This document shows, piece after piece, positions 14,078-22,650 of a DNA stretch of 40,355 nt. The first letter of the stretch is position 1. Each line of letters begins with the position of its first letter. The stretch is taken from the NCBI GenBank assembly GCA_002435705.1, contig DIVA01000028.1, positions 1 through 40,355 on the forward strand. Direction: 5' to 3'. This stretch comes from Bacteriovoracaceae bacterium UBA6144. GTDB taxonomy: Bacteria; Bdellovibrionota; Bacteriovoracia; Bacteriovoracales; Bacteriovoracaceae. The position numbers and the translations under genes are program-made. The notes under the pieces are model-generated. The model searched no databases, was not told the origin of the DNA, and saw only the letters and a program-made list of their open reading frames with translations.

Positions 14078-16810
14078 ATGAAATCTACTGACTTTGTCAC
14101 ATCCTCTGATAACACATTTATCGATGGCCTCTACTCTGACTACCTTCGTGATCCTCACTCGGTCGAGGAGAGTTGGCGGCAATTTTTTAAAGGCTTTGAT
14201 TACGCCAGTGCCAACACGACTACCGATGGTGCAGCCGTGGATGAGCAGACACTGCAAAAAGAATTTAAAGTCCTGCGCTTCATTGAAGCTTTCCGCTCAC
14301 GTGGTCATCTCTTAAGTAAAACCAATCCTGTGCGCGAGAGGAAAAATCGCTACCCGGCGCTCGAGATCAGCGACTTTGGTCTGAGTGCTGATGACTTAGA
14401 AAAAACTTTCTCCGCTGGGAATTTCTTAGGTCTGGGGAATGCCAAGCTAAAAGATATTCAAGCTAGACTTCATCAGATTTATGCGGGTGCTATCGGGTTT
14501 GAGTTTCATCACATCAATCACAATGAGATTCGCCAGTGGTTTCAAGACAAAGTAGAAAAATCCAACGTGTCTTTTACGATTGAAAAGAAAAAACGTATTC
14601 TTCGCAAACTCAATGAAGCCGTCGCCTTCGAGAATTTCCTGCACACTAAATACGTTGGTCAAAAACGCTTCTCTCTTGAAGGCGGAGAAAATACTATTTC
14701 CGCTCTCGATGCTGCCATTAATCACTCCGCGGATCTAGGAGTAGAAGAAGTGGTCATCGGGATGGCCCACCGTGGACGTTTGAATGTGCTCGCGAACATT
14801 CTTGGGAAAACCTATGAATATATCTTCAATGAGTTCGAAGGCACGGCGGTGCCGGATCTTACGATGGGTGATGGGGATGTGAAGTATCACTTAGGTTACT
14901 CTTCCCATGTGAAAACTCCTGCGCAAAAAGATGTTTATCTAAAACTCATGCCCAATCCTTCGCACCTCGAGGCCGTTTCAAGTGTGGCCCTAGGCTACTG
15001 TCGCGCTCAAGCAGATAACCTGTATAAAGAGAATCCATCGAAGATTTTACCAGTCATCATCCACGGGGACGCCGCGGTGGCCGGGCAGGGAATTGTGTAT
15101 GAGACGCTGCAAATGTCGGCCCTTCCTGGCTACTTTGTGGGCGGAGCCTTGCATTTTGTGATCAATAACCAGGTGGGCTTTACTACAGATTTTGATGATG
15201 CCCGCTCATCTATCTACTGCTCGAGTGTGGCACGCACGCTTGAGATTCCCTCAATCCATGTCAATGGAGATGATGCGGAAGCGGTGGTTTATGCCATGGA
15301 GCTCGCCTGTGAGTTCAGAGCGAAGTTCCAGAAAGATATTTTTATCGACATGGTCTGCTACCGCAAACACGGTCACAATGAGTCGGATGAACCAAAGTTC
15401 ACCCAACCCTCTTTGTATAAGCTCATCGGCAAGCACAACAATCCGCGGGAAGTCTACAAAGAGAAGCTGATCGAGGGCCATCAGATCGAAGCCCAGCTGG
15501 CGGTCCAGATGGAAGAGGAGTTTAAAAATCTTCTCCAAGATCGCTTCAATTCAGTTAAGCAGAAGCCTCTTCCTTATCTTTATCAAAAGCCAGAAGAAGA
15601 GTGGAAAAGTTTCAGACGCTCTACTCCTGAAGACTTCGATTCAAGCCCAGCAACGAAAGTGACTAAAAAAGCTCTCGAAGAGACGCTCAAGGCCCTCACC
15701 TTTACTCCTTCTGGTTTTAAGCCATTGGATAAAGTCACAAAGCTTTTAGAAGAAAGAAAGAAGCGCTTCGAAGACAATAACCTTGATTGGGCGATGGCCG
15801 AACTCTTTGCTTACGGCTCACTCTTGCAAGAGAAGATTCACGTGCGCATGTCTGGTCAAGACTGTATCCGCGGGACTTTCTCTCACCGCCACGCCGGTGT
15901 CACGGATGTGGATTCAAGTCAGCGCCATCTTTTCCTCAATAGCCTTGGTGGCGAGCAAGGAAAGTTTCGCATCTACAACTCTCTGCTCTCTGAGTACGCG
16001 GTGCTGGGGTTCGAGTACGGCTACTCGCTGGGGTCTCCAAGAAACCTTAATATCTGGGAAGCGCAGTTTGGAGATTTCGCCAACGGCGCTCAAACCATTA
16101 TTGATCAATTCATCTCAAGTGGTGAGTCCAAGTGGCAGCGCCAATCTGGTGTTGTGCTCCTGTTGCCTCATGGCTATGAAGGTCAGGGGCCTGAGCACTC
16201 GAACGCAAGGCCTGAGAGATTTTTGCAACTGGCTGCTGAATGGAATATGGTGGTCGCCAATCTCACGACTCCGGCAAACATCTTTCATATCCTCCGTCGT
16301 CAGGTAAAATGGGATTTTAGAAAACCTCTAGTGATTTTCTCACCGAAATCTCTTTTGAGACACCCCGAGTGTGTCTCAAAAATTGAAGATCTTACTGAGG
16401 GGCATTTTCAAGAGATCATCGACGATGCCAGTGTCAAAGATGCGAAAAAAATTAAGCGTCTACTTTTGTGCACTGGTAAGGTCTACTTTGATCTCAAAGC
16501 GCGCCAAGATAAAGAGAAGCGCGATGATATTGCCATCGTGCGCTTAGAGCAGCTCTATCCAATGCCTGAAAAGCAGAGTCAGGCCTTGGTGAAAAAGTAT
16601 GCCCATTGTGAGAAAGTGTGGGTGCAAGAAGAACCTAAAAATATGGGAGCCTTCACTTTCCTGAGACGCTACACCCAGTTTGATGATTTCAAATTAATTG
16701 CAAGGAAGTCTTCTGCAAGCCCGGCCACTGGTTACGCCAGTGTGCATGCCAAAGAACAACTAAAACTCATGGACATGGCCTTCGGTCAGAGTCCTGTTGA
16801 ATCGGTATAA
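14078..16810 (+). CDS. sucA: 2-oxoglutarate dehydrogenase E1 component
   Basis: 910 residues, close to the usual 920-935. This thiamine-diphosphate enzyme decarboxylates 2-oxoglutarate and passes the succinyl group to the E2 lipoyl arm in the TCA cycle. Visible are the N-terminal E2-contact segment (DGLYSDYLRDPHSVEESWRQFF), MAHRGRLNVL, YHLGYSS, PSHLEAVSSVALGYCRA, HGDAAVAGQGIVYETLQ, the ThDP/metal loop ending CYRKHGHNESDEP, and SHRHAGVTDVD in the second domain. AGGA lies nine bases before the ATG. It is the first gene of a three-gene operon, with sucB 11 bases downstream and then lpd. Confidence 0.97.
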   Translation: MKSTDFVTSSDNTFIDGLYSDYLRDPHSVEESWRQFFKGFDYASANTTTDGAAVDEQTLQKEFKVLRFIEAFRSRGHLLSKTNPVRERKNRYPALEISDFGLSADDLEKTFSAGNFLGLGNAKLKDIQARLHQIYAGAIGFEFHHINHNEIRQWFQDKVEKSNVSFTIEKKKRILRKLNEAVAFENFLHTKYVGQKRFSLEGGENTISALDAAINHSADLGVEEVVIGMAHRGRLNVLANILGKTYEYIFNEFEGTAVPDLTMGDGDVKYHLGYSSHVKTPAQKDVYLKLMPNPSHLEAVSSVALGYCRAQADNLYKENPSKILPVIIHGDAAVAGQGIVYETLQMSALPGYFVGGALHFVINNQVGFTTDFDDARSSIYCSSVARTLEIPSIHVNGDDAEAVVYAMELACEFRAKFQKDIFIDMVCYRKHGHNESDEPKFTQPSLYKLIGKHNNPREVYKEKLIEGHQIEAQLAVQMEEEFKNLLQDRFNSVKQKPLPYLYQKPEEEWKSFRRSTPEDFDSSPATKVTKKALEETLKALTFTPSGFKPLDKVTKLLEERKKRFEDNNLDWAMAELFAYGSLLQEKIHVRMSGQDCIRGTFSHRHAGVTDVDSSQRHLFLNSLGGEQGKFRIYNSLLSEYAVLGFEYGYSLGSPRNLNIWEAQFGDFANGAQTIIDQFISSGESKWQRQSGVVLLLPHGYEGQGPEHSNARPERFLQLAAEWNMVVANLTTPANIFHILRRQVKWDFRKPLVIFSPKSLLRHPECVSKIEDLTEGHFQEIIDDASVKDAKKIKRLLLCTGKVYFDLKARQDKEKRDDIAIVRLEQLYPMPEKQSQALVKKYAHCEKVWVQEEPKNMGAFTFLRRYTQFDDFKLIARKSSASPATGYASVHAKEQLKLMDMAFGQSPVESV

Positions 16811-16821
16811 AGGAAATTGTT

Positions 16822-18036
16822 ATGGTTGATGTAAAAGTTCCTGCGGTTGGTGAATCTATTGCTGAAGTGACCATTGCTGCTTGGTTGAAAGCCGATGGAG
16901 ACATGGTGAAGATGGATGAGCCTATTCTCTCCATTGAATCAGATAAGGCGACGCTTGAAGTGGCGGCACCTCAAGCTGGCAAACTCAAAATTTTAGTTAA
17001 AGAAGGGGAGACGGTGGCCATCGGCGCCAAAGTCGCGACGGTTGATCCCTCTCAAACTCAGGCGGCCGCTCCCGCCAAAGCTGCTCCGGTCGCAGAAGCT
17101 AAGACAGCCGCAGCTCCGGCACCTGCATCAGGTGGCGATAAAAATTTCCCAAGTCCTGCGGCGGCAAAATTGCTCGCTGAAAAAGGTGTCGATCCAAGTG
17201 CCGTCTCTGGCTCGGGTAAAGATGGTCGCATCACTAAGGCAGATGCCTTAAATGCTCAAGCTTCTACTCCGGCTGCTGCCGTAAAATCCAATGACATGGC
17301 CCAGTTGGTAAAAGAGACCATCTCAAAATCTTTCGGTCGCGAAACGAAGCGCGAAAAGATGAGCAATCTTCGTAAAACGATCGCTCGCCGTCTGGTGGAA
17401 GCTAAGAACACCACCGCGATGCTCACGACCTTTAACGAAGTCGACATGTCAGCTGTGATGGAGATGCGTAAAAAACACAAAGACGCTTTCAAAGAAAAAC
17501 ACGGTGTGGGTCTGGGCTTCATGTCTCTGTTCACTCGTGCCAGCTGCATCGCTGCTAAAAACTTCCCGGCCGTTAATGGCATGATCGATGGAAATGATAT
17601 CGTTTATCATAACTACGCTGATATCGGTGTGGCGGTTTCTACTCCACGGGGTCTTGTGGTGCCCGTGATTAGAAATGCCGAGAGCATGTCACTGGCGCAG
17701 ATTGAATTGAAGATAATTGAACTGGCCACTCGTGCCCGTGAAGGAAAACTCTCGATTGATGAAATGCAGGGAGGAACCTTTACCATCACCAACGGTGGTA
17801 TCTTTGGTTCTATGCTTTCAACACCTATCATCAACATTCCTCAGTCGGCGATCCTTGGTATGCACAACATCGTGGAACGTCCGGTCGCTGTGAATGGACA
17901 AGTGGTTATCCGCCCTGTGATGTACATTGCTCTCTCCTACGATCACCGAATCGTCGATGGCCGTGAGTCAGTGGGCTTTCTGAAAAATATTAAAGACGTG
18001 TTGGAAGATCCAACTCGCATGCTCTTGGATTTATAG
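16822..18036 (+). CDS. sucB: Dihydrolipoyllysine-residue succinyltransferase (E2)
   Basis: 404 residues, standard for E2o with a single lipoyl domain. The lipoyl domain is residues 1-75 with the lipoylated Lys42 in ESDKATLEV; an Ala/Pro linker follows; the peripheral subunit-binding domain is near 110-145 (PSPAAAKLLAEKGVDPSAVSGSGKDGRI); and the catalytic domain ends in SYDHRIVDGRES with His375 and Asp379. It transfers the succinyl group from lipoate to CoA. AAAGGAA lies just before the ATG. It lies between sucA and lpd, with only two bases before the latter. Confidence 0.97.
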   Translation: MVDVKVPAVGESIAEVTIAAWLKADGDMVKMDEPILSIESDKATLEVAAPQAGKLKILVKEGETVAIGAKVATVDPSQTQAAAPAKAAPVAEAKTAAAPAPASGGDKNFPSPAAAKLLAEKGVDPSAVSGSGKDGRITKADALNAQASTPAAAVKSNDMAQLVKETISKSFGRETKREKMSNLRKTIARRLVEAKNTTAMLTTFNEVDMSAVMEMRKKHKDAFKEKHGVGLGFMSLFTRASCIAAKNFPAVNGMIDGNDIVYHNYADIGVAVSTPRGLVVPVIRNAESMSLAQIELKIIELATRAREGKLSIDEMQGGTFTITNGGIFGSMLSTPIINIPQSAILGMHNIVERPVAVNGQVVIRPVMYIALSYDHRIVDGRESVGFLKNIKDVLEDPTRMLLDL

Positions 18037-18038
18037 TT

Positions 18039-19442
18039 ATGGAAAAATTTGATCTTGTTGTGATTGGTTCTGGTCCAGGTGGATATATTGCCGCCATTCG
18101 TGCCTCGCAGTTGGGCATGAAGTGCGCCATCATCGAGCGCTACTCAACTCTGGGTGGAACTTGCCTGAACGTGGGTTGCATTCCCTCTAAGGCGTGGCTC
18201 GACTCGTCTGAGCGTTATCATGAAGCACTTCATAGTTTTGAGGCCCACGGAATTAAAGCCGAGAAACTCAGCTTAGACATGCCGAAGATGGCCGATCGAG
18301 TTCAAAAAGTGGTGAAGGGCATCACTGTAGGTGTACAGGGTCTTATGAAAAAAAATAAGATCCAAGTTTTCCAGGGCTTTGGCTCGTTTGTGGATGCACA
18401 TACGGTGCTCATTAAAGGTGAGGCGGGAGAGACAAAGATCCAAGGTGATAAAATTGTCATCGCGACCGGTTCGAAACCATCCAGTCTTCCCGGTGTAAAA
18501 GTCGATAAAGAAAGAATTATCACTTCCACAGAAGCGCTTAAACTTAAAGAGGTACCGAAGCATTTGATCGTGATCGGGGGTGGGGTGATTGGTCTTGAGA
18601 TGAGCTCTGTTTTCCGTCGATTGGGCTCGAAGGTGTCGGTGGTTGAATACGCCGACAGCATCATTGCGATGATGGATAAGGATCTAGGTAAAGAACTACA
18701 AAAAGTTCTCAAGCGTGATGGCGTCGATTTTCACTTAGGTCATGGAGTCTCAAGTGTCACACGTGCTGGTGAGAAAGTGACGGTTAAGGCCAAACCGAAG
18801 AGCGAAGGAGCGGAGCTCGTGCTTGAAGGTGACTATGTTCTGGTAGCGGTGGGACGCAGGGCCTTTACGGATAATTTGAATCTTGAAGCTGCCGGTCTCA
18901 AGGCTGATGAGCGCGGTCGCGTTCCGGTGAATGATCACCTGCAGACCAGTGTACCTCACATCTATGCCATCGGAGATGTCGTGAGGGGTGCGATGCTCGC
19001 GCATAAAGCGGAAGAAGAAGGCGTGTATGTCGCTGAAGTGATGGCAGGGCAGAAGCCTCATATCAATTACAATCTCATTCCAGGAGTCGTCTACACATGG
19101 CCAGAAGTCGCCGGAGTGGGAGCCACTGAGCAAGAACTCACTGATAAAGGGGTTGCCTTTAAAGTAGGAAAATTTCCTTTTATGGCCCTGGGCCGTGCTC
19201 GTGCGAGTGAAGAAAAAGATGGTTTTATAAAAGTGCTGGCCGACAAGACGACCGATGAGATCCTCGGTGTGCACATGATCGGTCCACGTTGTGCGGATCT
19301 CATTGCTGAAGCGGTAGTGGCGATGGAGTATAGAGCGAGTGCCGAAGATATCTCGCGCATGTCTCATGCTCACCCGACCTATGCTGAGGCTTTTAAGGAA
19401 GCTTGTTTAATGGCGACAGATAATCGTCCACTTAATTTTTAG
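18039..19442 (+). CDS. lpdA: Dihydrolipoyl dehydrogenase (E3)
   Basis: 467 residues, full length. FAD-binding GSGPGGYIAAI at 10-20, redox-active disulfide Cys42/Cys47 in GGTCLNVGCIPS, NAD-binding GGGVIGLEM, second FAD motif YAIGDVVRGAMLAHKAEEEG, and the dimer-interface acid-base pair His445/Glu450 in HAHPTYAEAF. It reoxidises E2 dihydrolipoate with NAD. Being in the sucAB operon, it probably serves 2-oxoglutarate dehydrogenase first, though E3 is often shared with pyruvate dehydrogenase. Its 3' end overlaps the convergent FecR-like gene by 11 bases. Confidence 0.97.
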   Translation: MEKFDLVVIGSGPGGYIAAIRASQLGMKCAIIERYSTLGGTCLNVGCIPSKAWLDSSERYHEALHSFEAHGIKAEKLSLDMPKMADRVQKVVKGITVGVQGLMKKNKIQVFQGFGSFVDAHTVLIKGEAGETKIQGDKIVIATGSKPSSLPGVKVDKERIITSTEALKLKEVPKHLIVIGGGVIGLEMSSVFRRLGSKVSVVEYADSIIAMMDKDLGKELQKVLKRDGVDFHLGHGVSSVTRAGEKVTVKAKPKSEGAELVLEGDYVLVAVGRRAFTDNLNLEAAGLKADERGRVPVNDHLQTSVPHIYAIGDVVRGAMLAHKAEEEGVYVAEVMAGQKPHINYNLIPGVVYTWPEVAGVGATEQELTDKGVAFKVGKFPFMALGRARASEEKDGFIKVLADKTTDEILGVHMIGPRCADLIAEAVVAMEYRASAEDISRMSHAHPTYAEAFKEACLMATDNRPLNF

Positions 19443-20067
19443 CTTTGGCCTTACTGGGTGTGAAAAAAGCCTGAAGATTTTTTCTTTTCTTGTCTGAAAT
19501 TTTACTAGTGCTCACTGGCCTCTCTAAGAGAGAGGTCAGTTCACTTTCATCATCTTCATAAATTTGAATGGCCTGCTCTTTGGCAAAGTTCTGTTTTGAA
19601 TTAAACATCGCAAGTCCTGAAAGACCATACACACTGGTATGATCGAGCACTGGCATGTGTGCAACGATAAATTCTCCCAGACTCGACTCCACTCGCGCTT
19701 TATGAGTTTTAACTACCACCTTGCGGGTGTTTTGATTTTTGAGCCTTTGGATCGCCTTCACCTTGATCGTTCCTTCTTTGAGCAGAATACTGAAGTGTTC
19801 ATGCTCTTCAACGATATAGAAATGGGCCTGGGAACTTGCGGTCACCTCTGTAAAGTCTGACAGCTCGATCGTTAAAACGCTGTGATCTGCGACCCTAAAA
19901 TAGCTCGATGACTTGGTCTTCATCCCTTTTTTGAGTGGCTCGCCTCGGGACTTATCACCGATTTTTTTGATAAATGCCTGGCCATGGACATTTTTGACCA
20001 CCGCCTCAGCCCAGGCATGCCCTGAAACAAGAATCAGGAGATTGAGAGATAAGGTTTTAAGCAGCAT
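19432..20067 (-). CDS. Secreted FecR-like domain protein
   Basis: 211 residues with a signal peptide (MLLKTLSLNLLILVSGHAWA). Residues about 22-130 resemble a FecR domain: VVKNVHGQAFIKKIGDKSRGEPLKKGMKTK, DHSVLTIELSDFTEVTASSQA and ILLKEGTIKVKA. Here the domain stands alone behind a signal peptide, without the N-terminal anti-sigma region or a TonB receptor beside it, so it is more likely a structural or ligand-binding periplasmic protein than an iron-siderophore regulator. The tail is Lys-rich. The ATG overlaps the upstream membrane-protein gene by 11 bases. Confidence 0.7.
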   Translation of the reverse strand: MLLKTLSLNLLILVSGHAWAEAVVKNVHGQAFIKKIGDKSRGEPLKKGMKTKSSSYFRVADHSVLTIELSDFTEVTASSQAHFYIVEEHEHFSILLKEGTIKVKAIQRLKNQNTRKVVVKTHKARVESSLGEFIVAHMPVLDHTSVYGLSGLAMFNSKQNFAKEQAIQIYEDDESELTSLLERPVSTSKISDKKRKNLQAFFTPSKAKAKN

Positions 20068-20494
20068 GCTGAAGAGGCGTTTTGAGCGTCTCGAAAGTCT
20101 GTTTTAATTCAAAGGCGTTATCGACAAAATAAAATGTGTAGGATTTATTTTGCAGTTTAATAATGATGGTTTGAAACTCATCTTCTTCACCGATGATATC
20201 CATTTGCTGAACGTCACGAAACGAGACAGTCGTGAAAGAAAAATTCCAAGGAGATTTCATTATGATGTTTTCATTATTCCAACGCACAACACTTTTATAA
20301 TCATAGGTCACTAGCGCCATCACACTGACGGCCAGAGAAATTCCTAGAGTGAAAATCAAAAGACTTGTGGATCCTCCGCGGGCAAAGTTCAGCATCATGT
20401 AGCTCTGCACTCCATAGGCGAAACAGAGCAGTGGCACCACTCTGACGAGGTGATCGAGATGTTTTTCATGTGTCAGTGTTTTGTAATTTTCCAT
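20057..20494 (-). CDS. Two-helix membrane protein with a cytoplasmic PH-like tail
   Basis: 145 residues from the ATG at 20494; an in-frame TTG at 20536 is disfavoured because it lies directly against the neighbouring terminator. Two membrane helices (about 18-36 and 43-62) are followed by a beta-rich domain (VVRWNNENIIMKSPWNFSF, VQQMDIIGEEDEFQTIIIKL) with a final helix, an arrangement like bacterial PH domains. Function unknown. It overlaps and probably is co-transcribed with the FecR-like gene. Confidence 0.55.
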   Translation of the reverse strand: MENYKTLTHEKHLDHLVRVVPLLCFAYGVQSYMMLNFARGGSTSLLIFTLGISLAVSVMALVTYDYKSVVRWNNENIIMKSPWNFSFTTVSFRDVQQMDIIGEEDEFQTIIIKLQNKSYTFYFVDNAFELKQTFETLKTPLQHAA

Positions 20495-20534
20495 AAGAGC
20501 CGTATCGGAGAGAAGAAGGAAGGACCTTAAGCCC

Positions 20535-20562
20535 AAAAAAAAAGCTCCCCGAAGGGAGCTTT
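20535..20562 (-). terminator. Strong rho-independent terminator
   Basis: On the minus strand a perfect nine-bp stem (AAAGCTCCC/GGGAGCTTT) with a UUCG tetraloop is followed by nine U. It ends the transcript of the secreted protein gene at 20587-20985. Confidence 0.93.
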
Positions 20563-20586
20563 AAATAGCAGAGCAAATGAGGTGGG

Positions 20587-20985
20587 TTATTGTCCTGTAT
20601 AATCCGACTGACACGTCACTACGTTAGCGGCTGCTCCCGTGGTTCTGAGAGCACAGTTGGCAATTGAGTTATCTTCGGCATGTCGAGTGGCACCGGAAAT
20701 ACTAGCGTTAGTAATGGCGGTACCAATTGTTCTGATCGCACCAATCTCCTTACAGAACTGAAGGCCTAGCTTGGACCATGCAGGCACTATATAAGGACTG
20801 GGGTTCTCCGCTGTGGCAGGAATGGAAGTCACATCGTTAATAAGATATGTTCCCACTTTACAGCGAGCTGAGGCTCCGGTTCCCTCAATCGTCACATAAC
20901 CGGTGTTGGCAAGGTTTGGATCTTTAAACTGAGCGAGAGCGGAAAGACTCGCTAGCGAGAGGGTAATTAAAAGGATCAACTTCAT
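20587..20985 (-). CDS. Small secreted protein of unknown function
   Basis: 132 residues from the ATG at 20985, chosen because AGGAGG lies six bases upstream and the signal peptide (MKLILLITLSLASLSALAQ) begins there. The mature part is rich in Ala, Thr and Asn, with four Cys residues that could pair. Segments such as TGYVTIEGTGASARCKVGTYLINDV and GTAITNASISGATRHAEDNS suggest a small beta-structured exported protein. It has its own TATAAT and a strong terminator, so it is monocistronic and probably well expressed. No family recognised. Confidence 0.78.
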   Translation of the reverse strand: MKLILLITLSLASLSALAQFKDPNLANTGYVTIEGTGASARCKVGTYLINDVTSIPATAENPSPYIVPAWSKLGLQFCKEIGAIRTIGTAITNASISGATRHAEDNSIANCALRTTGAAANVVTCQSDYTGQ

Positions 20986-21007
20986 GAGGGCCTCCTGTTT
21001 CGTAACT

Positions 21008-21013
21008 ATTATA
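21008..21013 (-). promoter_or_regulatory. -10 hexamer of the small secreted protein gene
   Basis: A perfect TATAAT on the minus strand, 22 bases before the ATG at 20985, with AGGAGG in between. The -35 is poorly defined. Confidence 0.5.
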
Positions 21014-21274
21014 AGTATAGGCGAATTCAAAAAAAGAGTTCATACAAAATCAAATCTCTAATTTTTTACTTTGATTTCAAGTGCTTAAGCATGAAAAAGC
21101 GCTCACTGTCTCAAATTTATGGCAAATTTTTTGTGGCACTTAGTGGGCTAAAATCTTATGAATTTCTTAGAAAGAAACGCGTAACCCATCGTTTTGATTA
21201 GGACTTTTTAGGGCTTGACGGCATTTTTTTTGGGCAGAAGTAAAGAAAAGAGAAGTTTAAAACTTTTTATAAGA

Positions 21275-21280
21275 TATAAT
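21275..21280 (+). promoter_or_regulatory. -10 hexamer of the prepilin-like gene
   Basis: A perfect TATAAT 21 bases before the ATG at 21302, with CGGAGAT as ribosome site in between. No good -35 at the usual spacing. Confidence 0.45.
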
Positions 21281-21301
21281 TTTTAAAACAACGGAGATCT
21301 T

Positions 21302-22024
21302 ATGAAGTTACTTAAATCGCAGTCAGGTATGTCACTCATCGAAATCATGATTGCAGTTTCCATCCTCTCTGTCATTTCTCTGAGTGTGGTACTTCTTAAT
21401 AAAAATATGAATAAGTCAGTCAAAGATGCTGAGAAGAAAAGTGATATTGATATGATCTCCCGAGACATCATGGCTGCTCTGAGTGATAAGGACTCATGCT
21501 CAGCTACATTCTCTGGAATCACCGTTCCAGCCGCATCGGGTAGTCAGTCTCTTCTTCCTTCTATTAAGCAGTATGATGGTAACGGACAAGTGAAGCCTCA
21601 TGCTCGATTGAAAGTGGTTGATATCGCCAATGCCCCTGGTAACGCCACGATCATTAACGGTATGTCGATTCGTCGAACAAATAGTTCAGCCAACCTTCCA
21701 GGCTCAGGGGTTCCTGGAGACTACGAATTGGTTGTGACTTTTGTGAAGAATCCAAGGGCAGCTGTTGCCGCGAATACATTGTCACGTGATACTGTGTTTA
21801 GAAACTTTGTGGTGAAAACATTCCCTCTACGACTCGATGACTGTAAGCGCACAGCCGCCATGGCCAACAACTCTGTGGGTCCAGTGCAGTCCCCAAGTTG
21901 TGCGGGCCCTATTGGTCCTGTCTATCAGTTCTACTCATCAGGCTCACCAACGGGTAAAAACTATTACTCTGTACAAGTGTGTAGAAACTGTGATGCGAAA
22001 AGTGTGATCTCAGGTTGCCTATAA
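21302..22024 (+). CDS. Type IV prepilin-like protein
   Basis: 240 residues. The N-terminus is a class III prepilin signal: basic leader MKLLKSQSG, predicted cleavage after Gly9, then MSLIEIMIAVSILSVISLS with Glu at mature position 5. Mature position 1 is Met rather than Phe, which prepilin peptidase tolerates. The globular part contains several Cys residues in the last 80 residues (DDCKRT, PSCAGP, VCRNCDAKSVISGC), probably disulfide-linked. It may be a minor pilin or pseudopilin of a type IV pilus or type II secretion system; no assembly genes are nearby. The next gene follows after one base and is probably co-transcribed. Confidence 0.82.
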   Translation: MKLLKSQSGMSLIEIMIAVSILSVISLSVVLLNKNMNKSVKDAEKKSDIDMISRDIMAALSDKDSCSATFSGITVPAASGSQSLLPSIKQYDGNGQVKPHARLKVVDIANAPGNATIINGMSIRRTNSSANLPGSGVPGDYELVVTFVKNPRAAVAANTLSRDTVFRNFVVKTFPLRLDDCKRTAAMANNSVGPVQSPSCAGPIGPVYQFYSSGSPTGKNYYSVQVCRNCDAKSVISGCL

Positions 22025-22025
22025 A

Positions 22026-22568
22026 ATGTTTGCACTAGTCCTTCTTTTTTTGCTTAATGCTCGTGCTGATTTCGTAGCACAAATTGATACGAAGGGAGTG
22101 TTAGAAAAACTCGCCAAAGAGGGAATGTGCCACGACTCCGCTTCTGCTAGAGTCTGTCGTCAGCTTCATTGGGTCCCAACAAAAGATGAGGGAGTGGTCA
22201 ATCACTCAGGTGCGGCTTACGTCTTCATGAAGCTTTCTAATTTTGAATCCGCCTATCCGGGAAGCAACTGGAAAGAGAAAGTGCCTACTGAGAAGGCTTA
22301 TCAGTATTATTCTTTTTTACTCGCTGCCCGACGCTCTTTTGCTGCGGCACTCATTAGCTCTAACTTACCTATTGTCTACATCTTTTTCCTTGAAGGAGAA
22401 GGTGATCAATACAAGCCCAAATCAATTTTTTTGGCAGCCAGTCAAGATCTACTTTCTTTCGCTATTAATCATGAAGAATCGATTCAAAAAGATATGGCCA
22501 AGCCGATATCTGAGTGGATACCTCCCGATGACTTTGAGAAAACATTTCAGTTTAAATTAATTGAATAA
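22026..22568 (+). CDS. Secreted protein paired with the prepilin gene
   Basis: 180 residues; a short signal peptide (MFALVLLFLLNARA) then a mixed helix/strand protein with two nearby Cys residues (GMCHDSASARVCRQ). The ATG comes one base after the prepilin stop codon, so translation is probably coupled. No family was recognised. Its pairing with a pilin-like protein suggests an accessory or partner protein. Confidence 0.7.
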   Translation: MFALVLLFLLNARADFVAQIDTKGVLEKLAKEGMCHDSASARVCRQLHWVPTKDEGVVNHSGAAYVFMKLSNFESAYPGSNWKEKVPTEKAYQYYSFLLAARRSFAAALISSNLPIVYIFFLEGEGDQYKPKSIFLAASQDLLSFAINHEESIQKDMAKPISEWIPPDDFEKTFQFKLIE

Positions 22569-22641
22569 ACATTTTTGACTCCACCATTGAGAGAGCCCCT
22601 CTCAGGTGATAGAATTCTTGGGATTAAAACATTTCCCAAGT

Positions 22642-22645
22642 GAGG
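22642..22645 (+). promoter_or_regulatory. Ribosome-binding site deciding the TTG start of acnA
   Basis: GAGG five bases before the TTG at 22651. A GTG at 22606 in the same frame has no such site and would add residues not seen in aconitases. Confidence 0.55.
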
Positions 22646-22650
22646 CTATC

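Larger units (their letters stand above)
20986..21301. other. 316-base intergenic region between divergent genes
   Basis: AT-rich divergent promoter region. It holds the minus-strand -10 at 21008-21013, a ten-base palindrome TGCTTAAGCA at about 21082-21091, a TTGACG at 21215-21220 and the plus-strand TATAAT at 21275-21280. A 36-codon reading frame at 21091-21201 has no ribosome site and was not accepted. Nothing else was recognised. Confidence 0.6.

Noticed and set aside
18750..19373. 207-codon minus-strand reading frame inside lpdA
   Set aside because: Shadow of the conserved E3 gene; composition (many His, Arg, Ile) is typical of antisense frames.
21091..21201. 36-codon plus-strand frame (MKKRSLSQIYGKFF...)
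   Set aside because: No ribosome site, no promoter near it and low evidence of coding; left as intergenic.
22588..22606. Small hairpin TGAGAG/CTCTCA before acnA
   Set aside because: Six-bp stem without T tract. It also lacks the CAGUG loop of an iron-responsive element, so no regulatory call was made.
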